DNA of 15,456 nt, taken from the NCBI GenBank assembly GCA_015488975.1, contig WFMT01000198.1, positions 1-15,456 of the forward strand. Reading direction: 5' to 3'. This document shows positions 1-5,864 of the stretch, in pieces. A program made the translations under genes and the position numbers. The notes beneath the pieces are model-generated. The model made no database searches. It was not told the DNA's origin and was given only the letters and a program-made list of their open reading frames with translations. This DNA is from Campylobacteraceae bacterium (GTDB taxonomy: Bacteria; Campylobacterota; Campylobacteria; Campylobacterales; JALSKU01). Each line of letters starts with the position of its first letter. Positions within the stretch are counted from its first letter, which is position 1.

Positions 1-261
1 ACATTCTCCTTTTAAAACATTTAATATATTTTTAGTGCATCTTACATTTAAAAGTACATCTAAATTTGCCAGACCGATATCCGCATCAAAAAGAGCAACT
101 TTATAGCCCGCATCTGCAAATAGAACAGCTGTATTGACACTTATCGTACTCTTTCCTACGCCACCTTTGCCACTTGTGATAGCTATAAATTTTGTATGAG
201 GAGTATCTTTTTTAGTATTTGATGTTACTATATCTTTTAATTTAGTTGCTTGGTTTTGCAT
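1..261 (-). CDS. flhG: FlhG (MinD/ParA-type ATPase), N-terminal part only
   Basis: The first 87 codons of a MinD/ParA-superfamily ATPase are visible; the rest lies beyond the left edge. A deviant Walker A motif, SGKGGVGKST, is at residues 30-39, and a switch-like FDADIGLANLDVLL stretch is at 58-71. The extreme N-terminus (NQATKLK, residues 3-9) resembles the DQAxxLR activator motif by which FlhG proteins stimulate the FlhF GTPase, with N for D and K for R. In the family, FlhG is a membrane-associated ATPase that limits flagellar number and, in Campylobacterota, also influences division-site placement. The ATG at 259-261 overlaps the end of flhF by 20 bp, so the two are probably translationally coupled. 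Position directly after flhF separates it from the division MinD; that distinction is partly inference from context. Confidence 0.93.
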   Translation of the reverse strand, partial: MQNQATKLKDIVTSNTKKDTPHTKFIAITSGKGGVGKSTISVNTAVLFADAGYKVALFDADIGLANLDVLLNVRCTKNILNVLKGEC

Positions 262-1501
262 TTTTTTCCTTTGTAAAACCATCTAGCATACATTGTATCA
301 AATATTCACTGCTTGCACAAAATATGTCATCTGGTACTTCCTGCCCGACTGAAAAGTAACTCAATGGTTTTCCGATTTCTTTTGTAAAAGAAAAAATATT
401 ACCAAAACTTTTTGTCTCATCGAATTTTGTAAATATTATCGTATCAATGCCCAAGTATTCAAAGTTTTTGTATATTTCTCTCAAATCCTCAAGTTTGGTA
501 CTTGAAGAGAGGACAAGATTTACATCAATGGTTTCATTGGATCTTTTTAAAAATTTTTCTATTTTTTCCAACTTGTCTTTATCATATTGAGAACTCCCTA
601 TGGTATCTACTAGTATGGTATCGCAAAATGAAAGAGATGTGATAGCTCTTTTGAAATCTTCTATATCAATAACATCTTCTATGGGTAATCTCATCATTTT
701 TGCATACTGAAAAAGTTGTTCCACTGCACCTATTCTGTAAGTATCAAGCGTGATAATTCCCACTTTTTCTCTTTTCTCTTTTAAATAAGAGTACCTAGCA
801 GCCAATTTTGCCAAAGTAGTAGTTTTTCCAACGCCTGTCGGTCCGACAAACATCATAATTCTTTTTTTATCTCTTTGCGTATCGCTTTCTATTCTAACAG
901 GAACCATTTTTCTCAGTAAAACCTGAAAATATCTTTTGACTGTTTGGCTATTTTTTCTCATATTGTATGGCATGTGTTCAAGTGTTAATTCCATTATAGA
1001 GTCTAAATCATTTTGATTCATTCCGCTAAACCTAGCTTTTTTGTAAATTTCAGAAAATTCAGAGGGTATGGATAGCCCATCTCTCATCGGAGCTTTTTCC
1101 TCCCAGAACATTTCTTGAATCAGTTTGACTTTATCTGAAAGATTGTAAATTTCATTTTTTATTTCTTTGAATTCTTCATTATCTTTTTTATTTTTAAATC
1201 CATCTGAATTATTTTCTTCATTTTTATATGATTTGACTGTTATATCTTCTATTTGTGATATTTGTTTGGCGGCTTTGGATAGATCCAAAAGTACATCGGT
1301 ACTGCTTTTTTTCTTTTGTACTTTTTCCTTTTTTAACTCTTTTTCTTCAACAGCAACCACTACTTCATAAAGTGCACTCTTGTTAAAAGTCTTTTTCCTT
1401 ATCTCTTTGGTACTTACTACAAGAGCATTCTCACCACATTGTATTTGAGCTTTTCTAAGAGCTTCGGAAGGTGTTTGTGCATTAAAAGATAAAAGCTTCA
1501 T
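242..1501 (-). CDS. flhF: FlhF, SRP-type GTPase for polar flagellum placement
   Basis: A 419-residue protein with the FlhF layout. It has an N-terminal B domain (residues 1-50, beginning MKLLSFNAQTPSEAL), a charged lysine/glutamate-rich linker (about 51-135), an N domain, and a C-terminal SRP-type G domain. G-domain motifs are P-loop GPTGVGKTT (220-228), DTYRIGAVEQL (253-263), DTIG (299-302) and TKFDE (358-362). The family recruits early flagellar basal-body parts to the pole and, in Campylobacterota, affects RpoN-dependent flagellar gene expression. The usual DTAG of SRP GTPases reads DTIG here, a mild substitution beside the switch region. The gene overlaps folK upstream and flhG downstream by 20 bp each, so the three genes should be co-translated from one mRNA. 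Identification is secure from the domain order and partner gene. Confidence 0.96.
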   Translation of the reverse strand: MKLLSFNAQTPSEALRKAQIQCGENALVVSTKEIRKKTFNKSALYEVVVAVEEKELKKEKVQKKKSSTDVLLDLSKAAKQISQIEDITVKSYKNEENNSDGFKNKKDNEEFKEIKNEIYNLSDKVKLIQEMFWEEKAPMRDGLSIPSEFSEIYKKARFSGMNQNDLDSIMELTLEHMPYNMRKNSQTVKRYFQVLLRKMVPVRIESDTQRDKKRIMMFVGPTGVGKTTTLAKLAARYSYLKEKREKVGIITLDTYRIGAVEQLFQYAKMMRLPIEDVIDIEDFKRAITSLSFCDTILVDTIGSSQYDKDKLEKIEKFLKRSNETIDVNLVLSSSTKLEDLREIYKNFEYLGIDTIIFTKFDETKSFGNIFSFTKEIGKPLSYFSVGQEVPDDIFCASSEYLIQCMLDGFTKEKNAKPSN

Positions 1502-2006
1502 AAGCTCCCTTAATTTTTTTTCTATATGACTTTAATATAAAGTCTTTGTTCAATTGCAACTGCCTTAAAGGCAAAATAACTGATTCTCTTTCAAACCATT
1601 TCGTATGAGGTATTTGTAAAAAAGGTTTTATTAATGTTATTTTATCATAAAAAATTATATCTAAGTCTAAAGTTCTAGGAGAATTTGGAAAATATCTTTT
1701 TCTGCGGTATTTTTTTTCAATTTTAAGTAAATATCTAAGCAGCAATGCAGGGGATAAATCAGTTTTTATAAGGAATATAGCATTATAAAAATCATCCTGG
1801 TTCAGATATCCAAAAGGAGGATTTTTTAGTATAGACGAAGCTTGCAATATATTGATTTTTAAATCTTTAGACAAAAAATAAAAAAGTTTTTGAAATCTTC
1901 TTCTACAATCTCCAATATTACAGCCTACACCAATGATTGCATAATGTTTATTGGTATATTGTTTTTTTGATTTGTAAGGGAAGCATGTGCTTTTGAAAAA
2001 TTTCAT
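1482..2006 (-). CDS. folK: HPPK, 2-amino-4-hydroxy-6-hydroxymethyldihydropteridine pyrophosphokinase
   Basis: Transfers pyrophosphate from ATP to 6-hydroxymethyl-dihydropterin in folate synthesis. The 174-residue product shows the HPPK signature PRTLDLDIIFYD (110-121), whose aspartates bind the two magnesium ions, a degenerate N-terminal VGCNIGD (27-33) in place of the usual GSNLGD, a pterin-side YLNQDDFYNA (67-76), and the IPHTKWFERESVILPL block (132-147). About 20 basic and aromatic residues precede the first family strand, a slightly long N-terminus. No clear Shine-Dalgarno sequence precedes the ATG; the upstream peptidase gene ends only 8 nt away, so coupling is likely. Its 3' end overlaps the flhF start by 20 bp. 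Placement next to flhF is typical of Campylobacterota. Confidence 0.93.
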   Translation of the reverse strand: MKFFKSTCFPYKSKKQYTNKHYAIIGVGCNIGDCRRRFQKLFYFLSKDLKINILQASSILKNPPFGYLNQDDFYNAIFLIKTDLSPALLLRYLLKIEKKYRRKRYFPNSPRTLDLDIIFYDKITLIKPFLQIPHTKWFERESVILPLRQLQLNKDFILKSYRKKIKGAYEAFIF

Positions 2007-2014
2007 CTGATATA

Positions 2015-3043
2015 TTATAAAACTTGAGCACCATTTTTGGTCATTACTAACATATCTTCTATTCTTACACCAAATTCATTTGGTAAATATATGCCGGGCT
2101 CTATCGTAAAAATCATATTTTCTTCTATTACAGTTTCACTTCTTTTTGATATAACTGGCAATTCATGGATATCAAGCCCTACGCCATGACCTGTTGAATG
2201 AATGTAGTATTTCCCATATCCTGCTTTTTCTATAACATCTCTTGCAGCCTTATCTATATCTTTTGCTTTTGTCCCTACTTTAGCATATTTTATAGCTTTT
2301 TCTTGGGCTTTTAAAACAATATCATATATCTTTTGCTGTTTTTTATCTTTAAAATTTTGTTTTTTACTGAAATTTAACTCTTTTTCAGTATTATACTCTA
2401 TAACTCTTGTTCTATCGCTGCAATATCTTTGATATTTTATGCCAGCATCAAGCAACAAAAGAGTATCTTCTTGCAGTTTTGCATCTGTTGGCAGAGAGTG
2501 AGGTTTTGCTGCATTTTTATCTATGGCTATTATTGGATCAAAACTTGAAGTCAACTCTCCATATTGGCATAGTATTTCGTTGGCTTTGAAAAAAAGTTTT
2601 TTTTCACTTTTTCCATTTCCGTTTAGCCGAAGGTATTTTGCAAAATTTTCAAACCCTTCACTTCCTAATGAAACAGCTTTTTTCACTTTTTCTATTTCTT
2701 TCTCATCTTTAATAATCCTCTTTTTTTGAGAAAAATTTTGCTTTGAAAAAAAATAGCAATTTAAATTTGAACTCAACTTTTCAAAGTTTGCTACACTCCA
2801 ATCAAGAGGATCATATATAACTTTTTTTATCTTATTTTTTCTTAATATTTGTCTTGAAGTTTTATATATATCAAAATCGCTATTGATTACTTCAGCATTT
2901 TTGATATTTTCTTTTGCTTCAGTGATATATCGTCCGTCAGTTACAAAAAAAGCTTCATTTCCAAATTTTAAAAAGATTGAGTTATCACACGAAAAGCCAC
3001 ACTCATAATATATGGCATTTTCGTTTTTTAAAATGAAATTCAT
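2015..3043 (-). CDS. M24-family Xaa-Pro aminopeptidase/dipeptidase
   Basis: A cytoplasmic dinuclear-metal peptidase of the pita-bread fold that removes residues next to proline. The 342-residue protein has a short creatinase-like N-terminal domain (about 1-105) and an M24 catalytic domain. Predicted metal ligands are all present: D199 in LLDAG, D210 in SDRTR, H286 in STGHGVGLDIHE (283-294), E315 in FTIEPGIYLP (312-321) and E329 in GVRIEDM (325-331). The C-terminus stops soon after the last ligand, so it is a compact member compared with E. coli PepP and PepQ. The ATG shares an ATGA junction with the aroQ stop, indicating translational coupling. PepP-like and PepQ-like specificity cannot be separated from sequence alone, so no symbol is given. 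Confidence 0.9.
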   Translation of the reverse strand: MNFILKNENAIYYECGFSCDNSIFLKFGNEAFFVTDGRYITEAKENIKNAEVINSDFDIYKTSRQILRKNKIKKVIYDPLDWSVANFEKLSSNLNCYFFSKQNFSQKKRIIKDEKEIEKVKKAVSLGSEGFENFAKYLRLNGNGKSEKKLFFKANEILCQYGELTSSFDPIIAIDKNAAKPHSLPTDAKLQEDTLLLLDAGIKYQRYCSDRTRVIEYNTEKELNFSKKQNFKDKKQQKIYDIVLKAQEKAIKYAKVGTKAKDIDKAARDVIEKAGYGKYYIHSTGHGVGLDIHELPVISKRSETVIEENMIFTIEPGIYLPNEFGVRIEDMLVMTKNGAQVL

Positions 3044-3522
3044 TTTTTGCTTTGCTCTTGAGCCTTTTGTTGTTCTTGCATAGCTTTTATCTCGCTAAAT
3101 ATCTGAAGCATTCCTATCATCCCAAGATGGTATCCAAAAGGTCCAAAGCCTGAAACTTGACCTTGACAAACAGGGGCAATTAAACTTTTTTCTCTAAATT
3201 CTTCTCTTCTGTATATATTGCTGACATGTACTTCGATTGTAGGTAGTTGTACTGCGGATATGGCATCTCTTATGGCTATTGAAGTATGTGTGTAAGCTGC
3301 CGGATTGATAATGATACCGTCAGCATCTCCTAAACACTCTTGGATCTTATCTACAATTTCTCCTTCAAGATTTGATTGATAAAATTCAACTTCAATTTTA
3401 TTTTGTTCTGCGACTGCTTTTAGTTGAGCATTAATCTCTTCAAGCTTCATTGGACCATAGATATTTTGATCTCTAAGCCCAAGCATATTCATATTTGGTC
3501 CGTGGATAACAACAACTTTCAT
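3040..3522 (-). CDS. aroQ: Type II 3-dehydroquinate dehydratase
   Basis: Catalyses the third step of the shikimate pathway as a dodecameric cytosolic enzyme. All type II signatures are visible: HGPNMNMLGLRD (7-18) with the mobile-loop arginine R17, NIYG (20-23) carrying catalytic Y22, NLEGEIVDKI (51-60), INPAAYTHTS (72-81), and EVHVSNIYRREEFR (97-110) with H99. A glutamine/lysine-rich tail (150-160) ends the protein. The start is supported by an AAAGG site 9-10 nt upstream of the ATG, reading on the minus strand. It is the first gene of the aroQ-peptidase-folK-flhF-flhG run; a weak -10-like TATAAG lies on the minus strand at 3570-3575. Confidence 0.96.
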   Translation of the reverse strand: MKVVVIHGPNMNMLGLRDQNIYGPMKLEEINAQLKAVAEQNKIEVEFYQSNLEGEIVDKIQECLGDADGIIINPAAYTHTSIAIRDAISAVQLPTIEVHVSNIYRREEFREKSLIAPVCQGQVSGFGPFGYHLGMIGMLQIFSEIKAMQEQQKAQEQSKK

Positions 3523-3569
3523 TTTTTACCTTTGTGTATAAATTTGGTTGCTATTTTATCTTTTTATTG

Positions 3570-3575
3570 CTTATA
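3570..3575 (-). promoter_or_regulatory. Weak candidate -10 box for the aroQ operon
   Basis: Minus-strand TATAAG preceded by an AT-rich stretch, about 50 nt before the aroQ ATG. It is the best match upstream of aroQ, but the region is so AT-rich that a chance match is possible; read-through from the glycine-zipper gene could also supply transcription. Confidence 0.3.
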
Positions 3576-3598
3576 TCGAGGTTATATTTTAAGATTGG

Positions 3599-3639
3599 TA
3601 CATGATATCTCTCAAGCTGGTGTTGGCGGATATCATGTA
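3599..3639. repeat. 11-bp perfect inverted repeat, 19-nt spacer
   Basis: The arm TACATGATATC (3599-3609) is exactly complementary to GATATCATGTA (3629-3639), with spacer TCTCAAGCTGGTGTTGGCG. It lies in the 127-nt gap between the glycine-zipper gene stop and the aroQ start, upstream of the candidate aroQ -10. No T-run follows on either strand, so it is not a typical intrinsic terminator. It may be a regulator site, a terminator of unusual type, or an mRNA 3'-end stabiliser. Confidence 0.6.
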
Positions 3640-3649
3640 TGTTATTTAA

Positions 3650-4156
3650 TCAATAATTTATAAAAACATGCAATACAATACGATTTAACGGCCTATTGCT
3701 GTATTTTATAATTGTTCTTCCTTTGTAATTACCAACATTTTTGTATCCTATAAACTTTCTTTGTTGACTTTCGTTGTATTTTGTGACACATTTTCTTTGA
3801 GTTGTGTAAGTGGTTGTTCCTGCATTATTGTTTTGATCTGATAAATTTTTACCTATCAGTGTTCCTAATATCGCTCCACCTACAGTAGCAGCAGTTTTGC
3901 CACCTCCACCGCCTACTTGATGCCCTATGATACCACCTGCAACCCCACCTATTAGTGCACCTACTGTCCCACTGTTTGAATTTGTATTGTTTACTGGTAC
4001 TTGCTCGTTCCAACACTCTTGATATGGGGTTCTTGTTGTAACCATTCTGTATACCGGTTTACTTCTTATAACAGGTATAGAGTCAGAAAATTGAATACTC
4101 TCAGCCAATAGAGAAATTGGTATTATAAATAATATTGCAGTTATAATTTTTTTCAT
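3650..4156 (-). CDS. YcfJ-like glycine-zipper envelope protein
   Basis: A 168-residue exported protein. Residues 1-18 form a signal peptide (MKKI start, hydrophobic core, SLLA before a probable cleavage). The mature part has an N-terminal segment with TRTPYQECW and Cys48, then a glycine-zipper hairpin (about 63-104) with GALIGGVAGGIIGHQ, a GGGGGK turn and GGAILGTLIGKNL, then a C-terminal segment with Cys123 (RKCVTKY) and a GYKNVGNYKGRT stretch. Segment order and the two cysteines match E. coli YcfJ and the Rick_17kDa/glycine-zipper 2TM group, whose members associate with the outer membrane or periplasm. Exact function is unknown. A good AAGGAG-type site and a TATAAT box precede it. It is transcribed toward aroQ but 127 nt away, so it is probably a separate unit. 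Confidence 0.8.
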   Translation of the reverse strand: MKKIITAILFIIPISLLAESIQFSDSIPVIRSKPVYRMVTTRTPYQECWNEQVPVNNTNSNSGTVGALIGGVAGGIIGHQVGGGGGKTAATVGGAILGTLIGKNLSDQNNNAGTTTYTTQRKCVTKYNESQQRKFIGYKNVGNYKGRTIIKYSNRPLNRIVLHVFINY

Positions 4157-4186
4157 TTTTTTCTCCTTTTTTATTTTTTATATGCT

Positions 4187-4192
4187 ATTATA
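4187..4192 (-). promoter_or_regulatory. -10 box of the glycine-zipper gene
   Basis: Minus-strand TATAAT in the context TTGTATAATAGC, placing a start near 4180 and a leader of about 24 nt that contains the ribosome binding site. No -35 box is evident, as is usual in Campylobacterota. Confidence 0.6.
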
Positions 4193-4218
4193 CAATAATT
4201 TATTAAACAAAAACTAAA

Positions 4219-4224
4219 TATAAA
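4219..4224 (+). promoter_or_regulatory. Candidate -10 box for pyrB
   Basis: TATAAA about 54 nt before the pyrB GTG, giving a predicted leader of about 47 nt. The leader could fold through AACTGT (4231-4236) pairing with ACAGTT (4252-4257), just before the ribosome binding site. The match is weak in this AT-rich context. Confidence 0.35.
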
Positions 4225-4277
4225 AGTTGCAACTGTTTTTTTACAAAAAGTACAGTTTAATAGAAGGAGATTTGTAG

Positions 4278-5147
4278 GTGAAACACTTAATCAATACTAA
4301 AGATTTTACCAAAACTGAGATAGAAAAGTTGTTTGAAAGAGCAGAAGAGTTTCTTGATGAGAAGCCAAGGAGTATCTTACAGGGTAAAAATATTATAACG
4401 ATTTTTTTTGAAAATTCTACTAGAACAAGAAGTAGTTTTGAAATAGCTGCAAAAAGACTAGGCTCAAGCGTAGTGAGTTTAGATGTATCTAAAAGCTCTT
4501 CAAGCAAAGGAGAAACATTGTTTGATACTGCTGCAAATCTGGATGCTATGGGGCCAGATGCCATCATTGTCAGGCATAAAAATGCAGGAGTTCCAAAAAT
4601 ACTTTCAAATTATATAAATTGTCCTATTATAAACGCAGGAGATGGAAGTCATGCTCATCCTACCCAGGCACTTTTGGATCTTTTTACCATAAAGAAGTAT
4701 ATTAAAAATGTAAAAGGAAAGAAGATAGCAATTGTAGGTGATATAAAAAACTCAAGAGTGGCAAATAGTAATATAGAGTTACTGAGTCTCTTCGGACTTG
4801 ATATAACTCTTGTTGCTCCTCCGCATTTTTTGCCAAAAACAAATCTTAAAAAATGCTATGATTTGAGTGAAGGTATAAAAGGAGTTGATATCATCATGAG
4901 TCTTAGAACTCAAAGCGAAAGACATGCAAATCAAATATATGCATCATTGAAAGATTATGCAAATGATTATTGTATAACCAAAAAAATTTTAGCAGATAAA
5001 GATGTAATACTGCTGCATCCAGGACCTGTAAATAGAAATATAGATATAGATGATGAAATCATGAAAGATCCAAGATGCAAAGTGCTTGAGCAGGTAAAAA
5101 ACGGAGTAGCAGTGAGAATGGCAGTACTTGAAAAGCTTATTAGTTAA
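4278..5147 (+). CDS. pyrB: Aspartate carbamoyltransferase catalytic subunit
   Basis: Condenses carbamoyl phosphate and aspartate, the committed step of pyrimidine synthesis. The 289-residue chain carries the carbamoyl-phosphate motif FFENSTRTRSSFE (43-55), the SKGET loop (76-80) that reaches the neighbouring active site, HPTQALLDLFTI (127-138), GDIKNSRVANS (154-164), the aspartate-binding SLRTQSER (208-215), HPGPVNR (247-253) and the closing QVKNGVAVRMAVL. The start is GTG, supported by AGAAGGAGA at 4262-4270 with 7 nt spacing; no ATG of the right frame lies closer. No pyrI is present alongside. The 3' end overlaps the convergent asparaginase-like gene by 8 bp, so the two mRNAs must be antisense at their ends. 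Confidence 0.96.
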   Translation: MKHLINTKDFTKTEIEKLFERAEEFLDEKPRSILQGKNIITIFFENSTRTRSSFEIAAKRLGSSVVSLDVSKSSSSKGETLFDTAANLDAMGPDAIIVRHKNAGVPKILSNYINCPIINAGDGSHAHPTQALLDLFTIKKYIKNVKGKKIAIVGDIKNSRVANSNIELLSLFGLDITLVAPPHFLPKTNLKKCYDLSEGIKGVDIIMSLRTQSERHANQIYASLKDYANDYCITKKILADKDVILLHPGPVNRNIDIDDEIMKDPRCKVLEQVKNGVAVRMAVLEKLIS

Positions 5148-5637
5148 ATTTTTGAAATACTCCTATTTTTCTATTTTTAAAAACTTTATGGTGTAATTCT
5201 ACCATGCCTTGCATAGAGATATAAATACCTTTTTTATGGTTTGAAAATAAAAATCCAACAGCTATAGAAAAATTTGAAGTAGCTTCTATTTGTCGTATAC
5301 TAAAAGGAACCATGGCTCCTGTTAAGACAATTATTTTGTTTTTTATTCTTTCTTCTAAGAATATTGCTGTTTTATCTATTGTATCAGTACCATGAACAAT
5401 GATGATTTTTTTACAATCACTATCTTGAATTTCTTTAAGCATGAGACTTCTATCATCATCATTTATATCCAAACTGTCTTTTGAAATGATAGCTTTTATA
5501 TCATAGTTTAAGTTATTTTGGTATTTTAATATATTCTTTATCGCTTCATTATTTTTAGCCACTTCAAGTTTTCCATTTAGAGGATTGTATATTTTATTGA
5601 AAGTGCCACCGGTATTTAGTATAAATATCTTTTTCAT
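5140..5637 (-). CDS. Single-domain (short) L-asparaginase-like protein
   Basis: A 165-residue protein matching only the N-terminal catalytic domain of type I/II L-asparaginases, which are normally about 330 residues. The first active-site segment TGGTF (9-13, T12) and the second HGTDT (82-86, T84 and D85) are present. LTGAMVP (105-111) and a lysine cluster in HHKVFKNRKIGVF (149-161) fall where the family supplies its catalytic lysine. The protein ends there with an intact stop and no trace of a C-terminal domain in the downstream DNA, which is pyrB on the other strand. In full-length enzymes that second domain completes the active site, so activity is uncertain; a specialised stand-alone family is likelier than a recent truncation. 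An AAGGA site and a TATAAT box precede the ATG. Confidence 0.8.
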   Translation of the reverse strand: MKKIFILNTGGTFNKIYNPLNGKLEVAKNNEAIKNILKYQNNLNYDIKAIISKDSLDINDDDRSLMLKEIQDSDCKKIIIVHGTDTIDKTAIFLEERIKNKIIVLTGAMVPFSIRQIEATSNFSIAVGFLFSNHKKGIYISMQGMVELHHKVFKNRKIGVFQKFN

Positions 5638-5677
5638 CTATTTTTTCCTTTAAGAATAATTGTATTTCATTGTGATA

Positions 5678-5683
5678 ATTATA
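5678..5683 (-). promoter_or_regulatory. -10 box of the asparaginase-like gene
   Basis: Minus-strand TATAAT in GCGATATAATTATC, giving a start near 5671 and a leader of about 34 nt with an AAAGGA ribosome binding site. Confidence 0.6.
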
Positions 5684-5704
5684 TCGCAATAAGTCTATTT
5701 TTGA

Positions 5705-5710
5705 TATAAT
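5705..5710 (+). promoter_or_regulatory. -10 box likely driving pepF
   Basis: TATAAT in TTTTTGATATAATTA. The expected transcription start (about 5716-5718) falls inside the left arm of the structured element at 5713-5828, so that element would make up most of a leader of about 150 nt before the pepF ATG. Confidence 0.55.
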
Positions 5711-5712
5711 TA

Positions 5713-5828
5713 CTGACCTTACGCACTTTTTTCTCGAAAAGTCTTACTTTTCGTAGCTTCAAAGGGCTGTAGGGACTTTAGTTCCTGCCACTATAGGGAG
5801 CTTTGCTCATTATGGTGGATAAGGTCAG
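5713..5828. repeat. 116-bp cloverleaf-like inverted-repeat element (MITE-like or structured leader)
   Basis: The terminal arms CTGACCTTA (5713-5721) and TAAGGTCAG (5820-5828) are perfect inverted repeats. Inside are three further hairpins: CGAAAAG/CTTTTCG (5735-5741 with 5747-5753, loop TCTTA), AGGGAC/GTTCCT with one G-T pair (5771-5776 with 5781-5786), and CCACTATA/TATGGTGG with one G-T pair (5788-5795 with 5811-5818) that encloses GAGC-TTT-GCTC. By hand count the element is about 44% GC, well above its surroundings. ATAAT occurs at 5706-5710 and 5829-5833, a possible but low-complexity target duplication. There is no ORF inside. This architecture suits a non-autonomous mobile repeat; a structured 5' leader RNA is the alternative. 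Confidence 0.6.
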
Positions 5829-5864
5829 ATAATAAAAAAATATTTTATTTAAGGAAATAGCCAA

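Noticed and set aside
1167..1370. Plus-strand open frame within flhF
   Set aside because: Antisense to the lysine-rich linker of FlhF; the phenylalanine/serine-rich product is the expected shadow of an AAA/GAA-rich coding strand.
3424..3663. Plus-strand open frame across the aroQ start and the inverted repeat
   Set aside because: No recognisable protein features or ribosome binding site; mostly antisense to aroQ.
5713..5828. tRNA or tmRNA gene in the cloverleaf-like element
   Set aside because: No T-loop GGTTCGA-type sequence, no 7-bp acceptor with CCA-compatible end and no anticodon arm; the arm lengths do not fit a tRNA, and no tmRNA tag frame is seen.
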